Assembly: GCA_048594975.1 (NCBI GenBank)
Contig: JBMDXQ010000124.1
Coordinates: 12,241 to 76,240 of the forward strand
Direction: 5' to 3'
Length of the DNA: 64,000 nt
DNA from: JBMDXB01 sp048594975
GTDB taxonomy: Bacteria > Acidobacteriota > Vicinamibacteria > Vicinamibacterales > 2-12-FULL-66-21
In this document: piece after piece, positions 51,334 through 59,385 of the stretch
Position numbering within the stretch: the stretch's first letter is position 1
How the letters are laid out: each line of letters opens with the position of its first letter
Notes under the pieces: model-generated
Told to the model about the DNA's origin: nothing
Seen by the model: the letters and a program-made list of their open reading frames with translations, nothing else
Databases searched by the model: none
Position numbers and translations under genes: made by a program

Positions 51334-53463
51334 GTGCTTCGGTCCGCTGGCGCGTCGACCGTGCCGGTTCCCAGGGTCGACACCGAAGCGAAACTCTCGA
51401 TCGCCGAGTTCCTGCTGACGAGCACCGACCTGCAGGCCTCGACGCGGCGCGCCGTCGACTGGCTGGCGGTGTACGCCGACATCCGGCAGGCGCTGGTCGT
51501 GGTGGCGGAGCGCGGCACGGGCCAGTTGCTGCTCGTCGCCGAACATGGGCTGTCGGCAAGCGCGATTGCCGACTTTACAGTCACGCTCGACGAGACGTCG
51601 CACCCGTTCGTACGAGCGCTTGGCCGCTCCGAGCCGACCTACTTCGCCGGCCCGCCGCCCAACTACCGGCTGCCGGTCGACGTCCCGCCGTTCCACGCCA
51701 TTCCCCTGCGCGACCAGGACGCTACCGGCTACGGCCTGCTGGTGGCGAGTGCGTCGGGACCGGACGTGCGGCCGGACGTCCTGTGGCTCTCGCGCCTGCT
51801 GGCACGGCAGGTCTCGCGGCTGCTCAGCCGGCAGACGTTGGCGGAGACCCGGTTCGGTCAGGAGCGGATGCTGCTCTACAGCATCATCAACGCGGTGACC
51901 GACCCGATCCTGCTGACCGACACGGAAGGCAAGCTGATCATCGCCAACACGCACGCCGAGAAGCTGTTCGCCGCGCCGGAGGACGCCAGCGAAGGCTGGC
52001 GCCGCGCCGTGGCGCTCAACAACATGCTGTTCTCGGCGGCGCTCTCCACGACCGCGGTGGCGCAGATCGAGCTGGCGCGCCGCGAGGTCCTGCTGGTGGA
52101 TCCGCTCGAGGGGTCGGACCTGCTCTTCGAGCTGCTCTCGTCGCGCGCCAAGGACGAGCGCCAGGGCACCTACGTCGTCGCGATCCTGCGCAACATCACC
52201 GACCTGGCGCGCGCGAAGGAGGAGATCGAGGAGAGCTATCGCACGCTGCGCAGTGCGCAGGCGGAGGTCCGGGACGAGCGGCATCGCCTCGACCTGATCA
52301 TCGACTCGGTGGCCGACCCGATCCTGGTGACCGACCAGGAGGGGGACATCGTGCTGATGAACGAGCCGGCGGAGCGGCTGTTCAATGTGTCGCCGATGGC
52401 CGACGAATCGGCGCAGCGGCGGGTGCGCGCCAACGGCGCCAACCTGACGTCGTTTGTCTCGAACGTGCTGACCCGCAGCGGCGAGCAGCGCTACCGGGGC
52501 GAGATCCAGCTCGCCGATCCGATGAGCGGGCGGGCGCTGCCGGTGGAAGGCGTCGCCGGCACCATCCTCTCCGAGCAGGGTGAGCTGATGTGGGTCGTCA
52601 CCATCCTGCACGACCTGACCGAGGCGCTCGAGAAGGCGCGGCTCTACGAGCAGCTGAAGGAGGCGTCGGCGGAACTGGAGCGCAAGGTGCAGGAGGCAAC
52701 CGCCGAACTGGCGGAGCAGAACGAGCTGCTGCGCCGGCAGCACATCGCCCTCGAGCAGGCGTCCGCGCTCAAATCGCAGTTCCTGGCCAACATGTCGCAC
52801 GAGTTCCGGACGCCGCTCAACGCGATCTTGGGCTACACGCACATGCTGCTGCACGGGGTGTCGGGCCCGGTGTCGGACGCGCAGCGGAAGAGCCTCTCCC
52901 GCATCGATTCCAACTCGCGTCACCTGCTCGCGCTGATCAACGACATCCTCGACATCACCCGCATCGAGGCGGGTCGGATGCCGCTGAACCTCACCACGTT
53001 CGCGGTGGCGGAGCTGATCGACGAGGTGATGTCGGAGCTCGAGCCGATCATCAAGCGGTCGAACCTGGTGGTGGCGGCGAAGGTCCACGGCCGGGTGCCG
53101 AAGTTGAAGAGCGACCGGCAGAAGGTGAAGCAGATCGTCCTCAACCTGCTGAGCAACGCGCTGAAGTTCACGCCCGCCGGGTCGGTCAGGATCAGCGGGT
53201 CGTACGACGTGCGCAGCCGGATGGTGCACATCGTCGTGCGCGACACCGGCGTGGGTATTTCGGCCGACAATCAGCTGAAGGTCTTCGAGGACTTCCGGCA
53301 GCTCGACAGCTCGCCGGCGCGCGGCTACGGCGGCACCGGCCTGGGGCTGTCGATCTGCCGCCGCCTCTCGCAGATGCTGGGGGGCACGATCGAGCTGCAC
53401 AGCGAGTTGGGGAGCGGGTCGACATTCACGCTGCAGCTGCCTGCGCGGCTGCGGCGGAGATGA
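51334..53463 (+). CDS. GAF/PAS sensor histidine kinase within the gvp cluster
   Basis: 709 residues, GTG start four bases after the gvpA stop. No membrane segment. GAF-like domain about 20-180; PAS about 190-305 (IINAVTDPILLTDTEGKLII); second PAS about 325-445 (IIDSVADPILVTDQEGDIVL); coiled coil; HisKA with SHEFRTPLNAILGYTHMLLH (phosphoryl His489); ATPase boxes IVLNLLSNALKFTPAGSV, VVRDTGVGIS and GYGGTGLGLSICRRLSQML. A soluble kinase, probably sensing redox or a small ligand. The receiver gene follows after 150 bases. Confidence 0.93.
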   Translation: MLRSAGASTVPVPRVDTEAKLSIAEFLLTSTDLQASTRRAVDWLAVYADIRQALVVVAERGTGQLLLVAEHGLSASAIADFTVTLDETSHPFVRALGRSEPTYFAGPPPNYRLPVDVPPFHAIPLRDQDATGYGLLVASASGPDVRPDVLWLSRLLARQVSRLLSRQTLAETRFGQERMLLYSIINAVTDPILLTDTEGKLIIANTHAEKLFAAPEDASEGWRRAVALNNMLFSAALSTTAVAQIELARREVLLVDPLEGSDLLFELLSSRAKDERQGTYVVAILRNITDLARAKEEIEESYRTLRSAQAEVRDERHRLDLIIDSVADPILVTDQEGDIVLMNEPAERLFNVSPMADESAQRRVRANGANLTSFVSNVLTRSGEQRYRGEIQLADPMSGRALPVEGVAGTILSEQGELMWVVTILHDLTEALEKARLYEQLKEASAELERKVQEATAELAEQNELLRRQHIALEQASALKSQFLANMSHEFRTPLNAILGYTHMLLHGVSGPVSDAQRKSLSRIDSNSRHLLALINDILDITRIEAGRMPLNLTTFAVAELIDEVMSELEPIIKRSNLVVAAKVHGRVPKLKSDRQKVKQIVLNLLSNALKFTPAGSVRISGSYDVRSRMVHIVVRDTGVGISADNQLKVFEDFRQLDSSPARGYGGTGLGLSICRRLSQMLGGTIELHSELGSGSTFTLQLPARLRRR

Positions 53464-53502
53464 CCGGCGCGGTCAGCCTGCGCTTGCGACGGCTGTCGCT
53501 GG

Positions 53503-53613
53503 GCCCCGCGAGCGCTGAACACCCCGGCGGCCCGGGCGAGGCGGCGGAGTAACGCGACGCGGAGCGGCGCCGGCGGCGAGAGCGAGCGGGGTGGAGCCCC
53601 GCGAGCATTGAAC
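53503..53613. repeat. GC-rich direct repeats GCCCCGCGAGC between kinase and receiver genes
   Basis: GCCCCGCGAGCGCTGAAC at 53503 and GCCCCGCGAGCATTGAAC at 53596 are near-identical; the second ends at the receiver start codon. Between them is a palindrome-rich GCGGAGCGGCGCCGG stretch and a hairpin GGGG-TGGA-GCCCC. The same core lies upstream of atpB. Confidence 0.55.
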
Positions 53614-54054
53614 ATGACCGAAGCAGCCAAGGAACTGGTGCTCGTCGTCGAGGATTACCAGGATGCGCGCGAGATGTACGCCGCCTACCTGCAGTACTCA
53701 GGGTATCGGGTCGCCGAGGCCACCAACGGCGTCGAGGCAATTGAGAAGACGCTCGAGCTGATGCCCGACATCATCCTGATGGACCTGGCGCTGCCGAAGA
53801 TGGACGGCTGGGAAGCGACGCGCCGGCTGAAGATGGACGAGCGCACCCGCCACATCCCGATCGTCGCGCTCACCGGCCACGCGCTCGCCGGCCACGCGGA
53901 GGGCGCGCGCCAGGCGGGCTGCGACTCGTTCGTCACCAAACCCTGCCTGCCCGACGCGCTCGTCGCCGAGATCCAGCGGATGCTCGCCGCGCGCGACCAG
54001 AACGGCGGGAACGAATCGGGCAAGCGGTCCCGCACCTCCAGCCGCTCGCGTTAG
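53614..54054 (+). CDS. Single-domain response regulator (CheY-like)
   Basis: 146 residues, a receiver domain only (about 8-125): LVLVVEDYQDAREMYAAYLQ with the acidic pair, phosphoryl Asp57 in IILMDLALPKMDGWEATRRL, VALTGHALAGH and SFVTKPCLPDAL with Lys109. A Ser/Arg-rich tail follows and there is no output domain. It probably receives phosphate from the adjacent kinase and acts by protein contact. ATG 53614 is preferred to TTG 53608. Confidence 0.92.
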   Translation: MTEAAKELVLVVEDYQDAREMYAAYLQYSGYRVAEATNGVEAIEKTLELMPDIILMDLALPKMDGWEATRRLKMDERTRHIPIVALTGHALAGHAEGARQAGCDSFVTKPCLPDALVAEIQRMLAARDQNGGNESGKRSRTSSRSR

Positions 54055-54077
54055 CCAGGGCCGCGCACAGGACAGCC

Positions 54078-55019
54078 ATGGCGAAGACCCGGAAGAAGGC
54101 GAGGACGCGGCCGAGGCGCCGGAACGCGGCAGCGACTGGCGGGCGCGAGCGGGCGGGCCGGGCGTCCACGTCGCGCACCGACACGCGCGGGAAGCTCGGA
54201 CGCGTCCGGCTGCCCCCGGCCCCGACGCGGCCGGCGCGCGTGGAAACGCCGCCGGCGGCCGACGAGGTGAACGAGGGCAGGTACGTCTACTGCATCATCA
54301 AGTCGGAACGTCCCCTGAGCTTCGGGCCGCTCGGGATGGGCGTCGAGCCCTCGGACGTGCACACGGTGCACTACCGCGACATCGCCGCTGTCGCCTCGAA
54401 CACGCCGATGATCGTGCAGGACCCGACCCGCGACAACGTCCTCGCGCACCAGCGGGTGAACGAAACGGTGATGCAGCAGCACACCGTCATCCCGATGTCG
54501 TTCGGCACGGTGTTCAAGACCGACGATGACATCATCGAGCTGCTGCGCTCGGCGTACGACGCCTTCACCGACGTGCTGAACAAGATGCAGGACAAGTTCG
54601 AGTTCGGCCTGAAGGTGCTCTGGGACCGCGATCAGATCATCCGTGAGATCGAGGAGGAAGACGAGGACATCCGCCGGCTGAAAGGGGAGATCTCCTCGCA
54701 GAAGGGCTCGACCTATTTCGCCCGGATGCAGTACGGCCGGCTCATCGACGCCGCGCTGCAGAGCCGGTCGGAGCGCTTCCTCGCCGAGATCTTCGACGCG
54801 CTGCGCGACGTCTCGGTGGCCTCGCGATCGAACAAGCCGATCGGCGACCGCATGATCATGAATGCGGCGTTTCTCGTGGCGCGCCCGATGGAGGAGGCGT
54901 TCGACACGCGGGTGAAGGACATCGGCCAGCGCTACGACAAGCTGACGTTCCGCTACACCGGCCCGTGGCCGCCGTACAACTTCGTGAACATCCGCCTGAA
55001 GCTCGAGCGCGCGCATTGA
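54078..55019 (+). CDS. Gas vesicle protein GvpF/GvpL, paralogue 1
   Basis: 313 residues. GvpF/L domain from about residue 67: RYVYCIIKSERPLSFGPLGM, VIPMSFGTVFKTDDDIIELL, and the family's C-terminal signature FRYTGPWPPYNFVNIRLKLE. Residues 1-62 are an additional Arg/Lys-rich tail (MAKTRKKARTRPRRRN). GvpF contacts GvpA and assists nucleation or chaperoning. A charged helical insertion (EIEEEDEDIRRLKGEISSQK) sits mid-domain. Confidence 0.93.
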   Translation: MAKTRKKARTRPRRRNAAATGGRERAGRASTSRTDTRGKLGRVRLPPAPTRPARVETPPAADEVNEGRYVYCIIKSERPLSFGPLGMGVEPSDVHTVHYRDIAAVASNTPMIVQDPTRDNVLAHQRVNETVMQQHTVIPMSFGTVFKTDDDIIELLRSAYDAFTDVLNKMQDKFEFGLKVLWDRDQIIREIEEEDEDIRRLKGEISSQKGSTYFARMQYGRLIDAALQSRSERFLAEIFDALRDVSVASRSNKPIGDRMIMNAAFLVARPMEEAFDTRVKDIGQRYDKLTFRYTGPWPPYNFVNIRLKLERAH

Positions 55020-55033
55020 GCGAGTGCTGGCCA

Positions 55034-55128
55034 TGCTGAATGCCGAATCCTGAATGCCGAGCGCGATGTGAATGCCGAGTCACGAGTACCGACCGTCGGC
55101 GTTCGTCATTCAGCATTTGGCATTGACA
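55034..55128. repeat. Heptad-periodic inverted-repeat element R3 (AATGCCG unit)
   Basis: Left arm 55034-55086 includes GCTGAAT, GCCGAAT, CCTGAAT, GCCGAGC; right arm 55099-55128 includes GGCGTTC, GTCATTC, AGCATTT, GGCATTG, ending CATTGAC. Same unit and same ending as R1 and R2. It lies inside the gas-vesicle transcript between gvpF and gvpG. Confidence 0.82.
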
Positions 55129-55134
55129 CGGATC

Positions 55135-55446
55135 ATGTTCATCCTCGACACCCTTCTCATCGGCAGCCTGCGCTTCGTGCTCGACAAGATCGCGGCAGCG
55201 GTCGACACCGAGCTGAACGACGACACCGCGCTGCGCGAGCAGCTGCTCGCGGCGCAGATGCGACTCGAGCTCGGCGAGATGACGCCGGCGGAGTTCGAAG
55301 CGCTGGAGGCAGACATCCTCGCGCGGTTGCGCGAGTTCCGGGACCGGCGGCAGGGCGGTGACGCGGCGGCGCGCTCCCCCCGCCATTACCGCATCACCGG
55401 CATCGAAGCCTCGTTCGAGGGCGACGATCATCGGGCCGGATCGTAG
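55135..55446 (+). CDS. gvpG: Gas vesicle protein GvpG
   Basis: 103 residues from ATG 55135 (MFILDTLLIGSLRFVLDKIA), followed by LREQLLAAQMRLELGEMTPA and EFEALEADILARLRE, the usual amphipathic helices of GvpG. The C-terminal 25 residues are an additional polar tail. An upstream in-frame start would translate repeat R3. GvpG is an accessory assembly factor. Confidence 0.88.
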   Translation: MFILDTLLIGSLRFVLDKIAAAVDTELNDDTALREQLLAAQMRLELGEMTPAEFEALEADILARLREFRDRRQGGDAAARSPRHYRITGIEASFEGDDHRAGS

Positions 55447-55450
55447 ACGG

Positions 55451-57451
55451 GTGCGGTATCGCTTCGTCGGGGGAAAGGGAGGCGTCGGCAAGACGACCTG
55501 CGCCGCCGGCCTCGCCATCGCCGAAGCCGCTCGCGGGACGCCCACCCTGGTCGTGTCGACCGACCCCGCACCGTCGCTCGCCGATGCGTTCCGCCATTGG
55601 CTCGGCGCGGCCCCAAGGCCGATTCCGATGGGCGCGACGGCACGGCTCGACGCCGTCGAAATCGACGCCGCGCGCGCGCTGGAACGCTGGCTGACCCGAC
55701 GGCGCGCGTCGCTCGAACGGGCGGCGCTTCGCGGCACATGGCTCGACGAGGAGGACGTCGCGCGGCTGCTGCGGCTGTCGCTGCCCGGCATCGATGAGAT
55801 TGCCGCGCTGCTCGAGCTCTACCGCTTGGGGCAGTCGGGCCGCTACGACCTCATCGTGGTCGACACCGCGCCAACCGGTCATACGCTCCGCATGTTCGCG
55901 ATGCCGGAGACGCTGCAGGGTGTCGCTCGGTTGTTCGACCGGATGCAGGCGAAGCACAGGCTCGTCGTCGAAGCGCTGCGCGGGCGGTGGCAGCCCGACG
56001 AGGACGACGCAGTCATCGCCGGCGTGGTGGAAGAGGCGGCGGCGCTGTCCGGGCTGCTGCGCGACCGCTCGCGCGTGGCGATGATCTGGGTCACGCTGCC
56101 CGAGCCGATGGCCGTTGCCGAAACGGTCGACGCGGCGCGCGCGCTGGCGTCGCAGGGTATCGGGCTGGCGGAAGTGGTCGTCAACCGGCTCGTGCCGCCG
56201 CCGCCGCGCCCGTGCCGCTGGTGCGCAGCACGGCGTCGGTTCGAGGCGGCCGCGGTCGGCGCGCTCCGCCGCAGTCTGCGCGTCAGGGCCGCCGCGCCGA
56301 CGCTACGCGCGGTCCGCGCCCGCGACGCCGAGCCCACTGGAATCCGCGCCCTGGCTGGCATCGGCGCCGAGCTCCGGCAAAAGGGGGCTGCCTCCTTTCC
56401 GCAGAAGGAGGCAGCCCCCTTTCGCGGCAGGCACAACAGTGCGACTTCGGATGTAGCCGTTGGGCTCAGGCGTCAGAAGGGGGCTATCTCCTTCCCCGGA
56501 ACGGAGACAACCCCCTTTTCGAGCCTCGTGATGTTCGGGGGTAAGGGAGGGGTCGGCAAGACCACGTGCGCGGCGGCGGCGGCGCTTGCCGCGGCGCGCG
56601 CGCAGCCGGAGCGCAGCGTCCGGCTCATCTCGACCGACCCCGCCCACTCGCTCGCCGATGCGCTCGGGGTGCCGCTCGGCGATACACCGCGTTGCGTTGC
56701 CGGGGCGCCGCGGAACCTCGAAGTGCGCGAGCTCGACGCCACAGTCCGATTCGCGCACGTGCGCGAGCGATACCGGTCCGCCATCGACGCGCTCTTCGAC
56801 CGCCTCTCCCGCGGCGCCGCCATCGACGCGAGCCGCGACCGCCAGGTCATGCGGGACCTCATCGACCTGACGCCCCCCGGGCTCGACGAGCTCGCCGCCG
56901 TGATCGAGGTGGTGGACGCCCTCGAGCAGCGCCCCGGCGACCTCGTGATTCTCGATACCGCGCCGAGCGGCCACGCGCTTCGCCTCCTCGAGATGCCGTC
57001 CGTGGTCCAGGAGTGGACGCGCGCGCTCATGAGCATCCTGCTCAAATACCAGCCGGTGGTCGGCATCGGCGAGCTGGGCCCGATTCTCCTGCAGCTGTCG
57101 CAGAGCCTCGGCAGGTTGCGCACCCGGCTGGCCGACGCGTCCGCGACGCAGTTCGTCCTCGTCACCCGCGCCGCCGCCCTGTCGCGCGCCGAATCGGCGC
57201 GGTTCCTGCGCCGGCTCTCACGACTGGACATCCAGCCGCCGGTGGTGATCGTCAACGCGGCCGGGGCGGGGGACTGTCGGCGCTGCCGCCGCCAGCGCGC
57301 TGCCGAGGCGGAAGAGGTCGCGCGACTGCGCCGCGAGCTCCGTGCGCGCCGCCTTCAAACCGCGATCGTCGTGACACCCGCGTGGATGCCACCGCCGCAC
57401 GGCGCAGCGGCACTGCGTGCCTGGCGCCGCACCTGGCAGGACCTCTCCTGA
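55451..57451 (+). CDS. Tandem ArsA/Get3-family ATPase in the gvp cluster
   Basis: 666 residues from GTG 55451, two complete ATPase halves. Half 1 (about 1-310): GGKGGVGKTTCAAGLA, STDPAPSLADAF, DTAPTGHTLRMF, and a CxxC (PCRWCAARR). Half 2 (about 360-666): GGKGGVGKTTCAAAAAL, STDPAHSLADALG, DTAPSGHALRLLEMP and CRRCRRQR. Both deviant Walker A lysines are intact. The linker (about 310-358) is encoded by two REP-like hairpins. Get3 relatives carry hydrophobic tail-anchored proteins; here a chaperone role for the hydrophobic Gvp subunits is an inference from context. Possibly two genes fused across the repeat. Confidence 0.88.
   Translation: MRYRFVGGKGGVGKTTCAAGLAIAEAARGTPTLVVSTDPAPSLADAFRHWLGAAPRPIPMGATARLDAVEIDAARALERWLTRRRASLERAALRGTWLDEEDVARLLRLSLPGIDEIAALLELYRLGQSGRYDLIVVDTAPTGHTLRMFAMPETLQGVARLFDRMQAKHRLVVEALRGRWQPDEDDAVIAGVVEEAAALSGLLRDRSRVAMIWVTLPEPMAVAETVDAARALASQGIGLAEVVVNRLVPPPPRPCRWCAARRRFEAAAVGALRRSLRVRAAAPTLRAVRARDAEPTGIRALAGIGAELRQKGAASFPQKEAAPFRGRHNSATSDVAVGLRRQKGAISFPGTETTPFSSLVMFGGKGGVGKTTCAAAAALAAARAQPERSVRLISTDPAHSLADALGVPLGDTPRCVAGAPRNLEVRELDATVRFAHVRERYRSAIDALFDRLSRGAAIDASRDRQVMRDLIDLTPPGLDELAAVIEVVDALEQRPGDLVILDTAPSGHALRLLEMPSVVQEWTRALMSILLKYQPVVGIGELGPILLQLSQSLGRLRTRLADASATQFVLVTRAAALSRAESARFLRRLSRLDIQPPVVIVNAAGAGDCRRCRRQRAAEAEEVARLRRELRARRLQTAIVVTPAWMPPPHGAAALRAWRRTWQDLS
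56380..56519. repeat. Two REP-like hairpins inside the ArsA-like coding sequence
   Basis: Hairpin 1: perfect 18-bp stem, arms 56380-56397 and 56405-56422, loop TCCGCAG. Hairpin 2: imperfect, arms about 56477-56495 and 56498-56517. Both begin AAGGGGGCT and include TCTCCTT or CCTCCTT. They encode homologous peptides QKGAASFPQKEAAPF and QKGAISFPGTETTPF and keep the reading frame. Confidence 0.9.
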
Positions 57452-57473
57452 GGCTGGGATATTATCAGGACGG

Positions 57474-58247
57474 ATGCGCGAGAGCGCCGTCTACGTCTAC
57501 TGCGTCGTGAAGTCGGTGAGCCGGCCGCGAATAGGCCGCGCACCCGCTGGCCTGCCGCGCGCCTCGACGCCGGCCGCAACCGGGCTCGGCGCGGGACTGT
57601 GGCTCGTCGCCGCCGAGGTGCCCCTGTCGACGTATGGGCCGGGCGCGCTCGAAGCCGCGCTCCGGGATCTGGACTGGGTCGGCGACGTCGCGCTCGCGCA
57701 CGAAGCAGTCGTCGAGCACTTCGCCGCCTCGAAGGGTGCGACCGTCGTCCCCGCGAAGCTGTTTACGATGTTCTCGACCCTGGATCGCGCGGTCGCCGAC
57801 ACCCGCGCGCGCCGCGCCGACATTCTCCGCGCCATCAAGCGGATCGCCGGGTGCGAGGAGTGGGGCGTCCGCATCGTGCGCGCGCCCGACCGGCAGCCGC
57901 GCGGCGCGACCCGTGCGCCGAGCGGCATGGCATTTCTCGCCGCCAAACGCCGCGCCCGGGACGCCAGGCTCGAGTCGGCGCGAGCAGCCGTGGAAATGGC
58001 CCTCTCCACCTACCGGCAGCTCTCCGCGCTTGCCCGCGACGCGCGGCGTCGCGACGACGTGCCGGACGGGGCGACGCTGCCGCCGCTCCTCGACGCCGCG
58101 TTCCTCGTGCCGGCCGCGCGCCGTGCCCGTTTCAGGGCGGCCGCGAAGCGCGCCGCACAAGGCTGCGCCCGGTCCAGCGCGACGCTGACGCTCAGCGGGC
58201 CCTGGCCCGCGTACAACTTCGTCCAGCCAGCCGGATCCGGGCGGTGA
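57474..58247 (+). CDS. Gas vesicle protein GvpF/GvpL, paralogue 2
   Basis: 257 residues. Begins AVYVYCVVKSVSRP and has AVVEHFAASKGATVVPAKLF and the terminal TLSGPWPAYNFVQP, the GvpF/L pattern. No basic tail here, but the interior is Ala/Arg-rich (PAARRARFRAAAKRAAQG). It follows the ATPase gene by 22 bases and overlaps the next gene by four (GTGA). Confidence 0.88.
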   Translation: MRESAVYVYCVVKSVSRPRIGRAPAGLPRASTPAATGLGAGLWLVAAEVPLSTYGPGALEAALRDLDWVGDVALAHEAVVEHFAASKGATVVPAKLFTMFSTLDRAVADTRARRADILRAIKRIAGCEEWGVRIVRAPDRQPRGATRAPSGMAFLAAKRRARDARLESARAAVEMALSTYRQLSALARDARRRDDVPDGATLPPLLDAAFLVPAARRARFRAAAKRAAQGCARSSATLTLSGPWPAYNFVQPAGSGR

Positions 58248-58585
58248 AGAGGCGGCGAAGCGACGGCACGGGCCGCCTGCGCACGACGGTACCGGCGGCC
58301 ACTCCCCCGCGACGACGCCTCCCGGCCGGGCCGCCGCGGCGCAAGCTGCCGCCGTTTCCACGCCGATCGGCGCCGCAGTTCCGCCCGCCGGCACGCCAGG
58401 TCGCGCGCATCATCGAGACGTCCGACAAATCGCTCGCCGACGTGATCGACAGCCTGCTCAACAAGGGCGTCGTGCTCAATGCCGATCTCATCCTCGGGCT
58501 CGCGAACGTCGATCTCATCTACGTGCGCCTCTCGGCGTTGCTCTGCGCAGCGGACCGGCTGGGGAACGACGAGGACGGCCGATGA
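58244..58585 (+). CDS. GvpS/GvpM-type gas vesicle protein with basic N-terminal tail
   Basis: 113 residues from GTG 58244. Residues about 58-105 are a GvpA-family domain: SLADVIDSLLNKGVVLNADL and ANVDLIYVRLSALLCAADRL, with the VDLIYV signature that distinguishes GvpS/GvpM from GvpA and GvpJ. Residues 1-53 are Arg/Pro-rich (for example PPRRKLPPFPRRS). Overlaps both neighbours by four bases. Confidence 0.8.
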   Translation: MKRRRSDGTGRLRTTVPAATPPRRRLPAGPPRRKLPPFPRRSAPQFRPPARQVARIIETSDKSLADVIDSLLNKGVVLNADLILGLANVDLIYVRLSALLCAADRLGNDEDGR

Positions 58586-59385
58586 GGCGTGGCGGCGGCA
58601 ACGCCCGGCAGCGACCGGCCGCGACAGGCATTTCTCGTCGCGAACCGCGTTCCGTCACCGGCCGTGAGGCGCGCGCGGGCGGAGCGGCTCGAGCGTCATC
58701 GCGCCAGACCTCCGCCCGCGGGCGCAGGCTTTACGTTTATGCCATCGTCGACTGCAGGCTTCCCCGGTTGAGGATTGCTGGTCGTACGCTCGAAACGGTC
58801 CCGGTCGGCGACCTGTACGCGATCGCGCAACGCGTCGGCCAGGCGCCGCCGATCTCGGAACAGGCGTTGCGCGACCAGTATGACATCGTCGTCGAGTTGA
58901 CCGCGTGCGCGCCGGCGATCCTGCCGGCTCGCTTCGGGGCACTGCTCGATCCGGGCGAGCTGACGCGCATCGTTACGCTCCGCCACCAACAGCTCGCGCT
59001 GGCGCTCGACCTGGTGCGAAACCGCGAGCAGATGACTGTTCGGCTGATCGCTGCGGTGCCGGAAGAGGTTTCGGCCGGGCGGCGGATGGTGCCAGCCGCG
59101 GCCGGGCCGGGCACGCACTACTTGGAGGAGCGGCGCACGGCCGCCGGCTATCCACTGCCGGCCGCAGCCGCGAAGCTCACCGAAGCGGTGCGGCAGTTGG
59201 TCGTGGCCGAGAAGGCGGAACCGGGCGACGGGGACGTTCGCGCGATGCTCTACCACCTCATCGACCGCCGCTCGACCGCCGCCTACTGCCGCGCGCTTTT
59301 CGCCGCCGCAGCCACTGTGGAATTCTCGGTCAAGGTCACCGGGCCGTGGCCACCGTTCGCGTTCGTGCCGGAGCTGCTCGCATGA
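58582..59385 (+). CDS. Gas vesicle protein GvpF/GvpL, paralogue 3
   Basis: 267 residues. Domain from about 49: RLYVYAIVDCRLPRLRIAGR, ILPARFGALLDPGELTRIV and the ending EFSVKVTGPWPPFAFVPELL. The first 48 residues are an Arg-rich tail (for example RREPRSVTGREARAGG). ATGA overlaps on both sides suggest translational coupling through to gvpK. Confidence 0.9.
   Translation: MRRGGGNARQRPAATGISRREPRSVTGREARAGGAARASSRQTSARGRRLYVYAIVDCRLPRLRIAGRTLETVPVGDLYAIAQRVGQAPPISEQALRDQYDIVVELTACAPAILPARFGALLDPGELTRIVTLRHQQLALALDLVRNREQMTVRLIAAVPEEVSAGRRMVPAAAGPGTHYLEERRTAAGYPLPAAAAKLTEAVRQLVVAEKAEPGDGDVRAMLYHLIDRRSTAAYCRALFAAAATVEFSVKVTGPWPPFAFVPELLA

Noticed and set aside
50749..53400. Long minus-strand open frame opposite the kinase gene (also 34259-37033 plus and 60820-63522 plus)
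   Set aside because: These run opposite clear genes with intact motifs, have Arg/His/Asp-rich composition typical of GC-rich antisense frames and show no family motif.
55358..55450. Upstream GTG start for the ArsA-like gene
   Set aside because: It would overlap gvpG by almost 90 bases and add residues unlike the family; GTG 55451 begins just before the ATPase fold.
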